A model generated the notes under the pieces. It was not told where the DNA came from, did not search any database, and worked only from the letters and a program-made list of their open reading frames with translations. DNA of 64,000 nucleotides from Ilex aquifolium. Its lineage: Eukaryota > Streptophyta > Magnoliopsida > Aquifoliales > Aquifoliaceae. Shown here piece by piece: positions 23,226 to 35,058 of the stretch. The first letter of the stretch is position 1. Every line of letters starts with the position of its first letter. The stretch covers positions 30,906,492 to 30,970,491 of the forward strand of contig OX637402.1 in assembly GCA_951799425.1 (NCBI GenBank). Reading direction: 5' to 3'. Made by a program: the position numbers and the translations under genes.

Positions 23226-25196
23226 GGCTCTAGCTAGATTGAACCATTTAATGCTACAGACTCACAGGTTTGTTTAGGGCATTATATTCTATTACTCTTG
23301 AAGCAGGAGGTTTTCGAAGTTTGGCGGAAGCAATGAACTCTATGATCTTATGTTCGATTTTTTTTTCTTTTAAGCCCTTATTTTAAGCTAAGCCCCCTAG
23401 GATCTTCTTTGGGAGAAGAAGAATGATGTGGTTTACCTACTGCCCAATACTTTCTTAATAAGTGCTCTGCCCTTTTGATAAGAAATTGAGTTATTTAAAT
23501 CTGTCTCAATGTATAGATTGAATTGCTCTGTGTAATGTATTTAATGTAGAAATCCTAATGCAAATTTGAGATTTTTCCCATATGTGGTAGCACTCTGTCT
23601 GTTTTTTTTTTTGGAAAACCATTCTGCTTGTTTAGTGCACGTCATTTCACATGACTTCGAGTAACAAGTTTTGCTTAGATTTGGTTCTCACGATGGCTAC
23701 ACCCTCATTTTGTCTAGATTTTGTAAATGGACCCATGAGAAGTTTTTATTAGAATGCGCATTCCCTGAGAGGACAAGGAAAAGAAAAGAACGCAATTAAT
23801 GAACAGGAAGGATGGTCATTCCTTGGATGTTCTTTCTGAGTAAGTGCCCTTTTGCCCAACAACTTATACTTCTTACTCTTAGGCTTCCAAGTTGGGCTGA
23901 TACCTGCTTGCTGCTTTTGATTCTTAGCTAAGTTTTAAGCTTGGAAGTTTGTTGTAGGATTTGTAGTTAGTGCTCGTATCCGTCGAATTGCCATGAGGGC
24001 AGGCATTGAAGTTATCATGAGGTTGTTTCATTATGGCCTAGATGTAGTGTGTTCAATCGCGAAACATGCAACTTGCATATATTTGACTCCCCTCAAAACC
24101 ACTTTAATGAGAGCCTCATGCTTTGGGTTATGGTGTTTTATTCATCGAGTTGCAGCCATGAATATGATACATGTTTTCTAGTGTGTTACCTCATGCTCCT
24201 TAACTCATTAAATGATAAAATCCAGATTATCTATATTACATTTTCATTCAATTTTTATTTAATGGTAAATCACTTTCATGTATAAGTGAGGGTCCCACTT
24301 GGTAATTGTGGGTTTCACTTGCGTATTTGATAGGCGATCTACCATATTGAGTAAAATATAATGGAGAATATGATAGCTAGTCATTTTTGTAGCGGTCAAA
24401 TCTGACTGTATCCAGATGGCCACATTCAAATGTTAATTTGGACCTTCCGGATTAGTACATTTTCACTTGTTTCATCAAATTTTTATCGTTAATGCTTTTG
24501 ATTTGCTGGACATTAAACTCATAGACTATTTGGTGTGAAGGAAAAATGGTTGGATGGAAAGTGGGGGAGAAAAATGAGATGGATGGAAAGGAAGTGTCTC
24601 TTTTCACGATAGATGGTGAAGTGGTGAAAAGCCAAATTTCCTAAGAATAAAAAGAAGTTAACCCAAATTAATAAATTTTTTAACGAGGATGGGGAGATGG
24701 CTTTCACAAACAAACAAGTCTCAAGATATTACACTGAGTCACTTGCACACACCAGAGAAGCCCCAAGCTTGATTAATATGAAAGTTTCCATGAAAGGAGG
24801 TGAAGAAGCTTCTTTATTACTCCATAACTTACGAGCTCCAAAGTCTGGAAGTGGAGATAAATATCTTAGAGAAAAGAGGAGAGAAAACTGGAGCAGGAAA
24901 GGAGGAGAAAGAAGAAGAAGTTTGAACACTTCAAAACCCTCATCCATTCCTTTAGAGCTCCAAAAGTTTCTCAAGCACTGCTCCTCTTTCCCACAGTCCC
25001 ATAGGTCCTGGGTTTTGCAGGAATGCCCTTCGTTGCCTTCACTCCCAGTGGGTTGTCTTTGATCTGTTTTATGGAGAAAAAACAAAATGAGCAAGTTAAA
25101 CTAAACCCCAACTTTTGGACAATATTATAATTACCCTATATACTTGGGGAAAAGTAAAATTGACATTGTTGACAATTTTGGGTAAATTTGTAATTA
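23226..25196. other. RER1 3' region and intergenic DNA
   Basis: The RER1 3' UTR probably occupies the first few hundred bases. No recognised gene follows. At 24697-25062 there is a 121-codon open frame starting MAFTNKQVSRYY. The opposite strand is open over a similar span (24729-25094, also 121 codons). Neither matches a family I know, and the purine-rich Lys/Arg/Glu composition argues against a real protein. Confidence 0.45.
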
Positions 25197-25877
25197 CTAG
25201 TTATTGCTTGTGCCTGAAGGCACAATGTAATAAAAAATGGTAAACAATAAACATATTTGTATTCATATCCAAAATCAAATCACAAACATATAGAAGAAAT
25301 AAAATAATTTAAGCATCGGTTTGTAGTGGGGGTGAGAGGTGGTGGGCGGCAGTGGTGGTGGTAGGAGACAATGATGGTTGTGGTGGGTGGCAATGACCGT
25401 GGTGGTGGCGGTGGTGGTGGTGATGGTGACGGGGGGTGGCGGTGGTGGTGGCGGCAATGGCGACTGCGACGGCGACGACGACGGTGGTGGCGATGGTGGT
25501 GGTGGTGGCGATGGTGGTTGGGGTGGTGGTGGCGGCGGTGGCGACGGAGGTGGTGGCAGGGGCGGTGGGGCCGGGGTGGTGGCGGCGACAGCGGTGGTGG
25601 TGGGGGTGGTGGGGGTAAAGGTAGTGGTAGTGGTAGGGCGGTTTCAAATATTATTATTTTTTTTAAAGTAGTTATGAGAAATAATTTCTAGAAGTACTTT
25701 TAAAAAATTACTCCAAACACACCTTTAGGGGTCTATTTTTCCTATTAAATTTAGGGTGTTAATATTAGCCGTTAAATTAACTTTAAAGTAAAATTTAAAG
25801 CGATCTCAACCGCGAATAGTAAAAGTCATTTTGTTTATCTTTTGAGATTTGAATTGTAAGCTATTTTATTATATAGA
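25197..25877 (-). mobile_element. Helitron, minus strand, 681 bp
   Basis: Read on the minus strand it starts TCTATATAATAAAATAG after A and ends with hairpin TTGTGCC-TTCA-GGCACAA, then GCAATAA and CTAG before T. The start is nearly identical to that of the Helitron at 10363. The middle is filled by the GGT/GGC-rich block 25323-25640. No coding sequence for Rep/helicase is present. Confidence 0.87.
25323..25640 (+). repeat. GGT/GGC-rich low-complexity block in Helitron
   Basis: About 320 bp consists almost entirely of G, T and C on the plus strand, dominated by GGTGGT and GGCGGT. It stays open in several frames, giving Gly/Val/Trp/Arg-rich or Thr/His/Pro-rich translations. This is a by-product of trinucleotide expansion, not evidence of a gene. 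It is strongly G-quadruplex prone. Confidence 0.9.
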
Positions 25878-26102
25878 TATAGACTTAAATTAAGACAAAA
25901 AATTCTGATCAATCCTGAAGTTTTAACTCATCACAGTGAATTGTAATTTTATCACTTATTTTTTAGTAACTTCAATAAATACTAAATTGGAAAAAAAATT
26001 CTCCGTCACCATAAAAACTTACCCAGCTAAAACGGGTAACAATATGCTTACTAAGGAAAGCTAATAATCCAATGGATAGTTCAAGTGATGAGTTATAAAC
26101 AT

Positions 26103-26510
26103 TGATGCCCGTTTGGTATGATAAAAAAATGGAAGGATGAAAAGTTGAGGGGATAAATAAAATATCATGTTTGGTAAGAAAGGAAAAAAAAATAGAAAGG
26201 ATGGAAAAGTGGATGGATTAACTTTCTTTTCAATTCACCAAAATCAATCCCTCCAAAATTGGAAGGAAAGTTGATGGAAAGTTAATTATTTGTGTTGAAA
26301 TATGTATTTATGTATTCCAAAAAGGTTAAAATAGTCAATGATAAAATATGTATTTATATATATTTTTATAAAAATTTAAAAATAAAAATAAATAAATAAA
26401 TAATAAAAAATTTAAATAAAAAAATATTTTTTTCATCTTAGTTAGGGGTGAAAATTTTCGACTCAACACGATGACACGATTCAAACTCGACACGAATTTT
26501 ATGACACGAA
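26103..26510 (-). mobile_element. GTTTGGTA-family TIR element, copy B, truncated, with hAT remnant
   Basis: The left edge TGATGCCCGTTTGGTATGAT equals the right end of the other copies in reverse. The body aligns to 26442. There ATCTTAGT meets TAGGGGTGAAAATTTTCGAC (26443 on), the end of the same hAT that sits in copy C at 30352-30826. Only about 65 bp of that hAT remains before the homology stops near 26510. The rest of the element is missing. Confidence 0.7.
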
Positions 26511-27104
26511 CTTAGTTAGGAGTGTTAGTAATGTTTAAATATAAACTAGAAAATGTTTTAGTGATATTTTGAATAATAGAAAGGATATACTTAAAGATAT
26601 GATAAATTAGAAAGAGTATGATTGAAATTTTTCTTAATTATAATTATTGTGTGTCATCGGGTTAATATGTGGTATAAAATAGTGTTTCCTGGGTTTTGAG
26701 TCTGGTTTAGTCGGGTTTGGGTCGATCAACTAGTTACCCAACTAAACACCCGTAATTCTATTTTTAATTTTTGTCGGGTTTGTAAGGTTGAGTCTAGAAT
26801 TATTAGAAAACTAGCTTTTAATTTATGAAAATGCCTCTTATTTTGTGTGGTTAGTTAAACAATTGTTCTGAACTGGGAGATTTGAGTTGTGAAGTTCATA
26901 TTGAGACTTTGTGGTTGACTGCTATATTAGTCTAGTTAAGTTCGTTCTTGAGAAGAGTAACGGACGCAATTAGAGACCTCATGATCAAATCAGTAAGGAC
27001 TTATCAGAGTAGTCTTTGAGCACTCTTCTTTGCTCCCACTCTTTTTTTCAATAGCAAAACAAAAAAAAAAAAACTTAAACGATAGTTCAAAGCCAAACTC
27101 CAAA
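26511..27104. other. AT-rich intergenic DNA
   Basis: No gene is seen. A patch at about 26690-26800 rich in CGGGTTTGGGT- and CCCAACTAAACACCCG-like sequence is probably another diverged hAT fragment. Confidence 0.4.
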
Positions 27105-27600
27105 GTTTTTACCGATTTGTAAAGCTGAACATCCCGGCCGCGAGCCTCAATGGCAACACAGACAGACTGGTTGATTTGTCACCGCCGTTTGTAATGCCTT
27201 GTCGCTATATGGAGTAACATATTCATATTCATTGATTGTTACGAGTTGTGAATTTCCCCGCACCTGCACAGCACAAACGACATCAATATTTGAGGATTAA
27301 AGATGAATCAATTTACATATAAAATGTTGGCACTTGGCAGTAGTAGATGGATCTATAAGAATTGTTCTCTTTTGGATTAAAAAATAAAATAAAATAATTA
27401 TGAACCTTGTCATAGTCACAGGTGGGTACCCTCCTTGGCTTGATAGGGGTACTTCTCTTCGGTTGTAATTCCATTTACCAAAATAAAGTGAAGAGCATTG
27501 CTCTCGAAACCTCCCTCGCAGCTCTTGAGCTGACAGTAACCGATGCAAATCTAATTTTGATTCTTGCAGCGTGGGCTGGTCAAGTGGCCATACCAACCAT
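27105..27600 (-). pseudogene. Papain-type (C1A) cysteine protease remnant
   Basis: Two exon pieces on the minus strand are clearly from a plant papain-like protease. The first (about 27575-27406) gives SCEGGFESNALHFILVNGI and then TTEEKYPYQAKEG, the segment after the catalytic-cysteine region, with TCDYDK in another frame at a proper GT donor (27405). The second starts after an AG acceptor (27264) and reads SQLVTINEYEYVTPYSDKAL then QTAVTNQPV. It shifts frame before VAIEARGRDVQLYKS. At least two frame changes and the absence of the rest of the protease (the catalytic His and Asn exons are not seen) make it a dead fragment. No intact parent lies in the window. Confidence 0.82.
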
Positions 27601-27811
27601 GTTCAGTTGTCAAAAGCGGCACCCAGCTAGCTACCACATCAAACTTTGATTTGGGCAGGGTCCACACCCATTGAATTTTATCTATATATCCAATATTTAT
27701 GGGTCTTCAGTGCATAAATTGATAAAAGACAAATTAATAATGATTGCATTTCATATCGAGCCAATAAGAAAATTTTCAAAACTTAGAGGACACCAAAACG
27801 ACATTGTCAGG

Positions 27812-28288
27812 TAAGGATGATAGTGGACTAAAAAAAAATGAAAATTCGGATAGATTTTACAAATTAGATGGTAAACGTATACGGAAAGACTCATATAAAT
27901 TTATACAGAGATGGACTGAAACTTATCCCCGCACCGCCTCGCTAAACAAGTTAGATTTAAAAAATAAATAAAAAATTGTGTCTTATACAATTATACCCTT
28001 TGTTAACATATTTATTTATTTTTTATTTTGATAATATCACATGATATAGACATACAACTTATACTTTAATTGTTATTATTTTTTTCTTATAATTATAAAA
28101 ATTAATTGTCAGTGGCGGAGGCAGGAGTGGGAGCGGAGACAGGAATTAGAATTTATCTGCAAAACAGGAATGAGGGGTAAAACTTACCCCATCAATGGGG
28201 GTGAATTGAGGATCAACGTACCTTTTTGAAGCAAGTACAAGGGTGAAAACTACTTCCCCTGTTCCCGCTCTGTCCATTGCCATTCCTA
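27812..28288 (+). mobile_element. Non-autonomous hAT, GGATGGCAGTGGAC family, copy 2
   Basis: The ends TAAGGATGATAGTGGAC and, complemented, TAGGAATGGCAATGGAC match those of the element at 42664-43461. The flanking 8-mers TTGTCAGG and GTGTCTGG agree at six of eight bases, so it is an older insertion. It has no coding content. Confidence 0.72.
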
Positions 28289-28578
28289 GTGTCTGGTGAT
28301 GCCTAGATGAGAAATTTTCATAGTATTGTGAGATAATTAAAGGTTGTTGTCACTAAGATTAAATTCATTGGTTCCGTATCACTCTTCTTTATTAATGTTG
28401 TAATAGATATCTCTAATCATATTCAATCTATTTAATACCTTTTTTTTTATTGATTTTGTTTTGCTGTTTCACATAATATCTTCGTTTTAAAATTTATTTT
28501 TTCAATTATTTTTCACATTGATATTATTTGTAATAAATGTTTCGTCAGTATCCAAGAATGGACCTAGGGATCACCCCG

Positions 28579-29416
28579 TGACAGAGTCAGGAATTTAGTT
28601 TAAGATAGGCACTTCAATTTTAAAATTTTATTAATATTTTTTAATTAATAAAAATATAATAATAAATTTATATTTTTTTATATAGAGGTCAATCGTTGAA
28701 AATTAAAAATTAATTGTAAACCAATTATAAGTTATTTCAGGTTTAAATTAAGAATACAAAAAAAATCATAAATTATACTAAAAAATATATCAATCATATA
28801 AAGTTCTACCACAATAAAATACGCTAAACCAGAAATTAATGACTGATTGCAACTTGTAGTTTAGGGAAAAAAAATCGTTAGCCAAGAATTATGATTAAAA
28901 AAACGTTGAAAATTAGCAAAAAAAAATCATGAACAACATAGTTATTGCCTTCTGTGATTTCATATAAAGTAAGAAATAACTTGCACGAGACTTGCAAAGT
29001 CACCAATTGCATATTCTTATCTTTCTGTTTCTCTCTAACTTTCTCAGTCTCTTCTTTGTTTTCATTTTATGCGAGTAATCTCATAAGATTGCAATATTTA
29101 TATTTGGATTTTTTCAAGTTCAAATGTTTTTTTTACTTTATCTCATGAACTTGTTTCTTATATACTTATAAAATAATCCTATATTTTATCACATAATAAT
29201 CCTAGTTTTGATTCAATATTTAAATAAGCTCGTAATTTTTAAAAAAAAAAAAATCAAAAAATGAGTCTCAATAAGTCCAAAATATATGCAAATATGTCTG
29301 AAGCATGTCCGTAATATGCTCAAGAGTGGGCACAATATAATCATTTCAAAAAATATTTAACAAATTGATATACATTAAAAAAAATTCCAAAATTTGAGGG
29401 TGAGCCTCCGCCACTG
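28579..29416. mobile_element. hAT-like element with GTGGCGGAGGC end
   Basis: The left end TGACAGAGTCAGGA and the right end (complement CAGTGGCGGAGGCTCA) are weak inverted repeats. Flanking 8-mers TCACCCCG (28571-28578) and TCACCCCT (29417-29424) match at seven of eight. The ends resemble the GGGGCGGAGCC element at 59487-60254. The interior is AT-rich without a gene. Confidence 0.6.
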
Positions 29417-29424
29417 TCACCCCT

Positions 29425-30167
29425 CGGGCCACTTTTTAAAAAAATTCTTATACCACCTCATAAATTTTACACACTATGTTTCTCTTTTGATTTTAAAAAA
29501 CTTTTTATTAAGAGCACTAATGAATTGATATTTAGTAGTCAAATAGAGAATGTAATCTATGGATAAGTGACGTTCTTATAAGTGATTATATTCGATTGGA
29601 GAAATAAGATGACTAAAGAATTTTTTAAAAAAATTATGATTTTTTTGCAAAATTAGATTATAAAGTTAAATTATATAAAAAGTAATGCTTCGACTTACAA
29701 CACTTTTATTATTGTATTTACGTTAAACTATTATTTGTGAAAATAATTTTTTTAAGTCATGACTTCGTATCACAATGAGTAAATAAGAGGATCATGACAT
29801 TATCACAAGCTCATTTTTACGATGTTAAGACTAATTAATGCAGTGACCCAAATTAATTTTTACAATGTTATTGTATGTGAATTAATTTTACTAAATTTTG
29901 TGAAACTACAAATTTATCTAGAAGAATAAAATTCTTAACTATGTTGTTGTTCAGCACCCCCTCGTGATAGAATCCTAGTTTCGTCCCTGCACACAAGAGA
30001 AGGTCCAAGTCTGTTGGAAGCCCTCTCGGTCGAGTAAGATTTTTTTGCTTTGTTATTATTATTTTTTTGATACATCATCGGCTGAGAATTTAAGTTGAAC
30101 TTATTGTATACAAGTGAGTTTTTCTCACTCATTTATGATAGATAATCTACTAATAAAAGAAATCATA
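29425..30167. other. AT-rich intergenic DNA
   Basis: I see nothing I can name. There are no supported open frames, RNA genes or resolvable repeat ends. Confidence 0.4.
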
Positions 30168-30302
30168 TTATGCTTTGTTTGGTAAAAATTATGAAAAGTA
30201 GGAGGGATATAAAGCAAGAGGGATACACTTTCTTTTCTTCAAGGAAATAAAATATGAATGATACATTTTTCTTCATTTGTATTTGGTAGGATGGATGAAA
30301 AA

Positions 30303-30333
<31 letters not shown>

Positions 30334-31200
30334 TTTTGTGCTGGCTAAGATTGGGGGTAACAATCGAGTCGTGTCGTGTCAGGTTCGTGTCAAGTCATTG
30401 TAGGTTTGTGTCGAACATTAGTCAAACCTAACTCAATTCATTTTACTAATTGTATCGTGTCGAGTTGATTTATTTATTTTCGTGTTGTGTTGTGTGCGTA
30501 TTCTTATTCGTGTTGACCCATATAAACTTTGAATAAAAAATTTAACGTTAATATTCTATTTTCACTTAATTGAATCCATGTTAAACATGTTAGTTTCATG
30601 TTACCATACAAACGAGAAAATAAAAAAAATGTTTATTTTTAAATAAATGAGTTGATGGTGTCAATTTTGAGTTTGACGGATTGAACTGGATATGAACCAT
30701 TTATATTTCTTGTTTGCGTGTCAGGTCATTTTCAAGTTCGTTTCGAGTTATAATCAAGTCAATGTCATAAAATTCGTGTCGAGTTCGAGTCGTGTTATCG
30801 TGTTGAGTCGAAAATTTTCACCCCTAACTAAGATGGACAAAATATTTTTTTTTATTTTAAAATTTAAAATTTAATTTTTTATTTTTAAATAAAAAATTTT
30901 AAAAAATATATATAAATACATATTTTATCATTGTATTTTTATATGAAATTAATGTATACATAATATATGTATATATCAAAAAATATATAGACAAATAAGA
31001 TACATCTCAACACAAATAATTAATTTTTCATTCACTTTCTTTTCGATTTTAGAGGGATTGATTTTGGTGAGTTGGAAGGAAAGTTAATCCATCAACTTTT
31101 CCATCATTCCTTACCAAATGTGATGTTTTATTTATCGTTCAAACTTTATATCTTTCCAACTTTCTATCCTTTTATTTTTTTATCATACCAAACGAATCAT
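30168..31200 (+). mobile_element. GTTTGGTA-family TIR element, copy C, with nested hAT
   Basis: The ends TATGCTTTGTTTGGTA and, complemented, TATGATTCGTTTGGTA pair as inverted repeats. The body aligns with the 57.2-kb copy on both sides of a 475-bp nested hAT (30352-30826), including the shared GAGGGATTGATTTTGGTGAG block near the right end. A TA microsatellite lies at about 30302-30326. Confidence 0.78.
30352..30826 (+). mobile_element. hAT MITE nested in copy C
   Basis: It starts TGGGGGTAACAATCGAG and ends (complement) TAGGGGTGAAAATTTTCGAC. It is flanked by GCTAAGAT (30344-30351) and ACTAAGAT (30827-30834), one mismatch in eight. The empty site is visible in the 57.2-kb copy (GTAAGATAGA). 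Subterminal DNA is rich in CGTGTCG/CGAGTCG motifs. Confidence 0.83.
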
Positions 31201-34002
31201 ATCACTGAATCTGTCAAATATCCATCTGTCTGGTTTCAATGGCCTTTAAATGAATTGCAACCACTTCCTTAAATAAATTAAAATAATAAAAAAATTTAGT
31301 TTTTTGGATCAATGAAATGTGGATCCAGCAAGGGTGGGCACAAAGATGGCCCATGGCCTGATTTTCCAGGCCAATAGGCCATCCACAAGCCTTTGTGTGG
31401 CTGGACGATCTGGCCTATTTTCAGGTGAGCCAGCAGGCTTTTGTATAGGCCTGTAGATCATGGGCCGTTTGCTAGAGTCTTATCAATAATCTTGGCCTGG
31501 AAAAGTATGTTGAAGAAGACCGTAGTAGAAGAGAGAAAGAGAGAGATGAGAGGAGAGGAGAGGAGAGGAGGGGGGATTGTTAAACCCATACAAAATTTTC
31601 TCCTTATCCCCTAAAACATTTGAGTGAATATTTTATCATGACAAACCTCAAGGGTATACAAAATGAAATTCAAGCTTTCAATTCAATATTGACAAGAGCG
31701 TATATTTCTGACAAGAGTTCATAAATTCAACGATAAATTTTTCACGGACCCCGAATTTTGTTAAAAAAAAACACGAATGCTCGTTGACATTAGAATCAAC
31801 AGTGTTTATTTCCCCAAATGGTTGACCAGAGCCAATTAATAGGAAGAGGAGGCCATGGGATAAGGGCAATTTTAACTAAATGACTCCAGAATGATACATG
31901 CATGAATTATCTTTTAGTAGCCTATATATGTTTCTTAAACATGCATGTCAAGTTGGGTGAAGAAAGGGAATATGATTAATAGGTTTTGACTGCTATTTTC
32001 ACGGCCAGTAGGTTTCCAAAGACCAAGTCCCCTACGGCTGAGTTGTTCAATTACCCTTTTCTCTTGTGGACTTTCTTTTTGTAGTAGTGTCCTTCTAATC
32101 AATATTGCTCTACAATTGTTTTTTCATTTCAAAGAACCTTCTAATTGATATGGTTCTATAATTGCTTTTATTTCAACATAAATTGTGAATTGTATATTTG
32201 ATTTTGATATTTTTTTGGTTAAAGCGTGTTAAGACTTGTGCCTACTATTTTTTTGAGTTTAGCGGCTGGTCACCGTAGTTTGAGCTGGGTTTGAGCATGT
32301 TCATTAGGGACAAGGATGGTTAGCCCTCAGGAGATGTGGGAAAGAAATTAAATCTGAAACCTCTGAATTATTAAAAGTCAAACTCAACTATTGGACAAAC
32401 TCTAAGGTTTATATTTGACTCTTGTTTACTCACAATAATGACTATTGTTGAGCGACAATGTTCTATAATACTTACCAACTTTTTTACTAATTTCACGTGG
32501 ACGGTTCTTAGATTAATAAAGCTCACTAATCGTCCAAAGATCAATTTTTTTTTTTTTTGAACATGTCCAATGATCAATTGATAAAGAGAAAAGAAGATTA
32601 GAACAAAATTATTATTACGGACAAAACTAATTAAAGTGGGTTAAAATGGGAAATAAAACTAAGCATGGAATGGGGAATCTATTCAAATCTTCTTTGTCTT
32701 AGGGTATTGTTCACATCTTTTGACTAATCTCTAAATTATGGGGGAACAATATCTCTCTCCTTGATTTTCTTGACTAAAAACCTTCTATTATCTTATATAT
32801 ATACACACAGACACACACAATCACTGTTCATTGTAGCAGTTTTGACTTTTGAGAGTAGTTTTCTTTTTCCAATGTATGCTTTCACAGAAACTGGTAACAA
32901 TGAAAAGAGGCACAGATCATATCTGCAAACTCCAAATCTTGGCTGCACTCATCCTTATCAATCAGGTTTTGTGAAACCCTCTTACTTCTATGTTTTAAGG
33001 TTTTTCTTTTGTTGCTATTGGGATATAAATTATATCTTTGTCCTTGATCAGTTGATGATTTGAAAGTTGAAGTTCATTCAGTGTATTTGTTTCTTAGATA
33101 GAAATAATTGCTGAAGGTGAGTATGGTTTGTTGATATGATTATATATCTTAGTTTTCATGGACTGTTCTACCTACTCAATGACGTAGATTTTGTTTAACA
33201 TTATTGTGGGTTTAGTTGTGAGACTTTTACATCCTATTTTTAGCATTGAAAACAGTGAGGAATGAACATTTGATTCCATCCATCATTTTTGTTTTACATT
33301 TAGCCATTAAACTTAGAAAGTAACACCTTGGATAAGTTAACATAGTGGTTTAAATTGACTCGAATCTTTAGGGTCATGTCCGAGTTAGAAAAAATAGTGA
33401 ACACAAGTGTGAATACTCTATAACAAAAAAATATCTTAGATAAGTCTTTGAGGGAATTTTTTTTTTCTGGGAAAATTTGATTTTTGACCGTTAGATTCTC
33501 ATGGTAGATTTAGAGTCATTGAGATGTGACGCTTTTTATCTCATTGTTCTAAGTCTCTACCAAACCCACAATCTAACTTTTTGGAGTGGACTTGTAAGTT
33601 GGGCCACAAGAAAAACCTACAGTTTACCCAGGTGAGGTCTGACCCGGACCATTGCTCGTTGGGAGGGAGAACGGGCCACCCGGTTTATTTCCCACCGTTA
33701 GATGTTCATTTCAAGATCAAGATCATCTTCTACACTGTTTTATGGCCAGCAATGCGCTTGGGAACCTAAAACTTGCTTTAGACCCATAGTCAATAAAGAG
33801 GCATCCAACAGAAAGCATTTGCTTCTGAGTATGACTTTAGCATCTTTTGTTGTAGAAATAGAATACCTCAAACTTGCACAAAATGTTTTGCAACAGTTAT
33901 TACATGGCTGCAATCTTCATACTTAAGGCAAGACTTTGACTTTTTGATACGAGGTTAGTGCTCCATACGGTGAATTATTGAATGAAACAAGAGTTAATGC
34001 CT
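31201..34002. other. Intergenic DNA, no supported gene
   Basis: At about 31335-31485 there is a block rich in GGCCCATGGCC and AGGCCTGTAGATCATGGGCC, beginning CAAGGGTGGGCAC, likely one end of another hAT-type repeat. At 32873 an ATG 80 bp after a TATATATATA box opens a short frame (MYAFTETGNNEKRHRSYLQ) that could be a first exon ending at CAG|GTTTTG (32967). I cannot match it or find a second exon. The remainder is AT-rich without features I can support. Confidence 0.4.
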
Positions 34003-34492
34003 TAAGGGCATGTTTGGTAGGAGTATAAAAGTGGTATAAAAGGGTGGTATAAAGAAAATAGTACGTGGGGCCTACTTTATACCATGTTTGTTTGATTTTT
34101 TTTGGTCGGTATTAATTTGCGGGTCGCAATACCGACCCGCTATGAACAGTGCCGTTAATGCCTTGTACAAGGTGCTATTCAATACCACCTACCCGGTGGT
34201 ATAAAATGTTGGAAGGAGGTATTAAAGTGGTAAAAGACTCAAATGCCCTCAACTACAAAGCCAGCCGCAATTGTTGACTTTGATTTATAAGGATAAAATT
34301 GTATTTTTACACCCCAGCCGCAATTGTTGACTTTTTTAAATAGGTATTACATAGATAATATTTGTGATACACAAACAAGGGGAATGATGAGATTATAGTT
34401 TAAGACCGGGTATAATATACTATTGGATTGAAATGGAATGGAGATAAATCTAATACCGGGCTTATTTTATACTCAAAACAAACGGGCCCTAA
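34003..34492. mobile_element. TIR MITE, AGGGC-GTTTG ends
   Basis: The ends TAAGGGCATGTTTGGTAGG and (complement) TTAGGGCCCGTTTGTTTTG form inverted repeats, each followed by AGTATAAAA. The interior has a repeated CAGCCGCAATTGTTGACTTT (near 34262 and 34316). No clean target duplication was found. The end style fits hAT or PIF/Harbinger MITEs. Confidence 0.65.
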
Positions 34493-34526
34493 AGGTATAC
34501 ATACCCTTTTAATGATTTCAAACTTT

Positions 34527-34674
34527 AATCCCGTGGAATAACTCAATTGGTAATAAAGATGAACTGTAAATTTAAAAGTCTTGAGTTTGAATCTTGATAA
34601 CCCCTTCGAATTAGATTAATATCTTAATTCCAACGTGAATTACATACTTTTGACTGGACCGGAAATAAAAAAAA
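34527..34674 (+). mobile_element. tRNA-type SINE, short copy
   Basis: Flanking repeats GATTTCAAACTTT (34514-34526) and GATTTCAAATTTC (34675-34687) bracket an A-box-like ACTCAATTGGTAATAA and a B-box-like GAGTTTGAATCTTG, ending in an A-rich tail. It is the same family as the SINEs at 41140 and 47342. Confidence 0.78.
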
Positions 34675-35058
34675 GATTTCAAATTTCTTCTTTCCTTTTT
34701 CTTAAAAATCATAATTAATCATTTAGGTATGTATTCTTTAAATACATGAATATATAAAATAATTTGAGATATATATAATAAATTACAATTCAAACATGAA
34801 TTTGTGATCTCGATATACTAATTTTTGTAGTCAAACACCTATGATCATAACTATATTGTAAATTTGATCATCATATCTTTTGATTCAATAACTTACAGAT
34901 AATGAATGTAAGATTCCAAGACATTAGTTCTTGTATTTTTTCATTCGGACAAGGCAAATTTTTTTTTTTTTTTTTGTGGTGTCCAAAGTAAAAGCCAAAA
35001 ACGGGTCACATGCTGTTTGGCAATGAGTGGTTTGATGATCATTGTTCAAACCATCTAC

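Noticed and set aside
25309-25691. Several long frames (Gly/Val/Trp-rich on plus, Thr/His/Pro-rich on minus)
   Set aside because: All derive from GGT/GGC trinucleotide expansion within a Helitron.
31335-31485. A complete hAT element starting CAAGGGTGGGCAC
   Set aside because: Only one plausible end and GGCC-rich subterminal DNA are visible; no partner end or duplication, so it is only mentioned within the intergenic entry.
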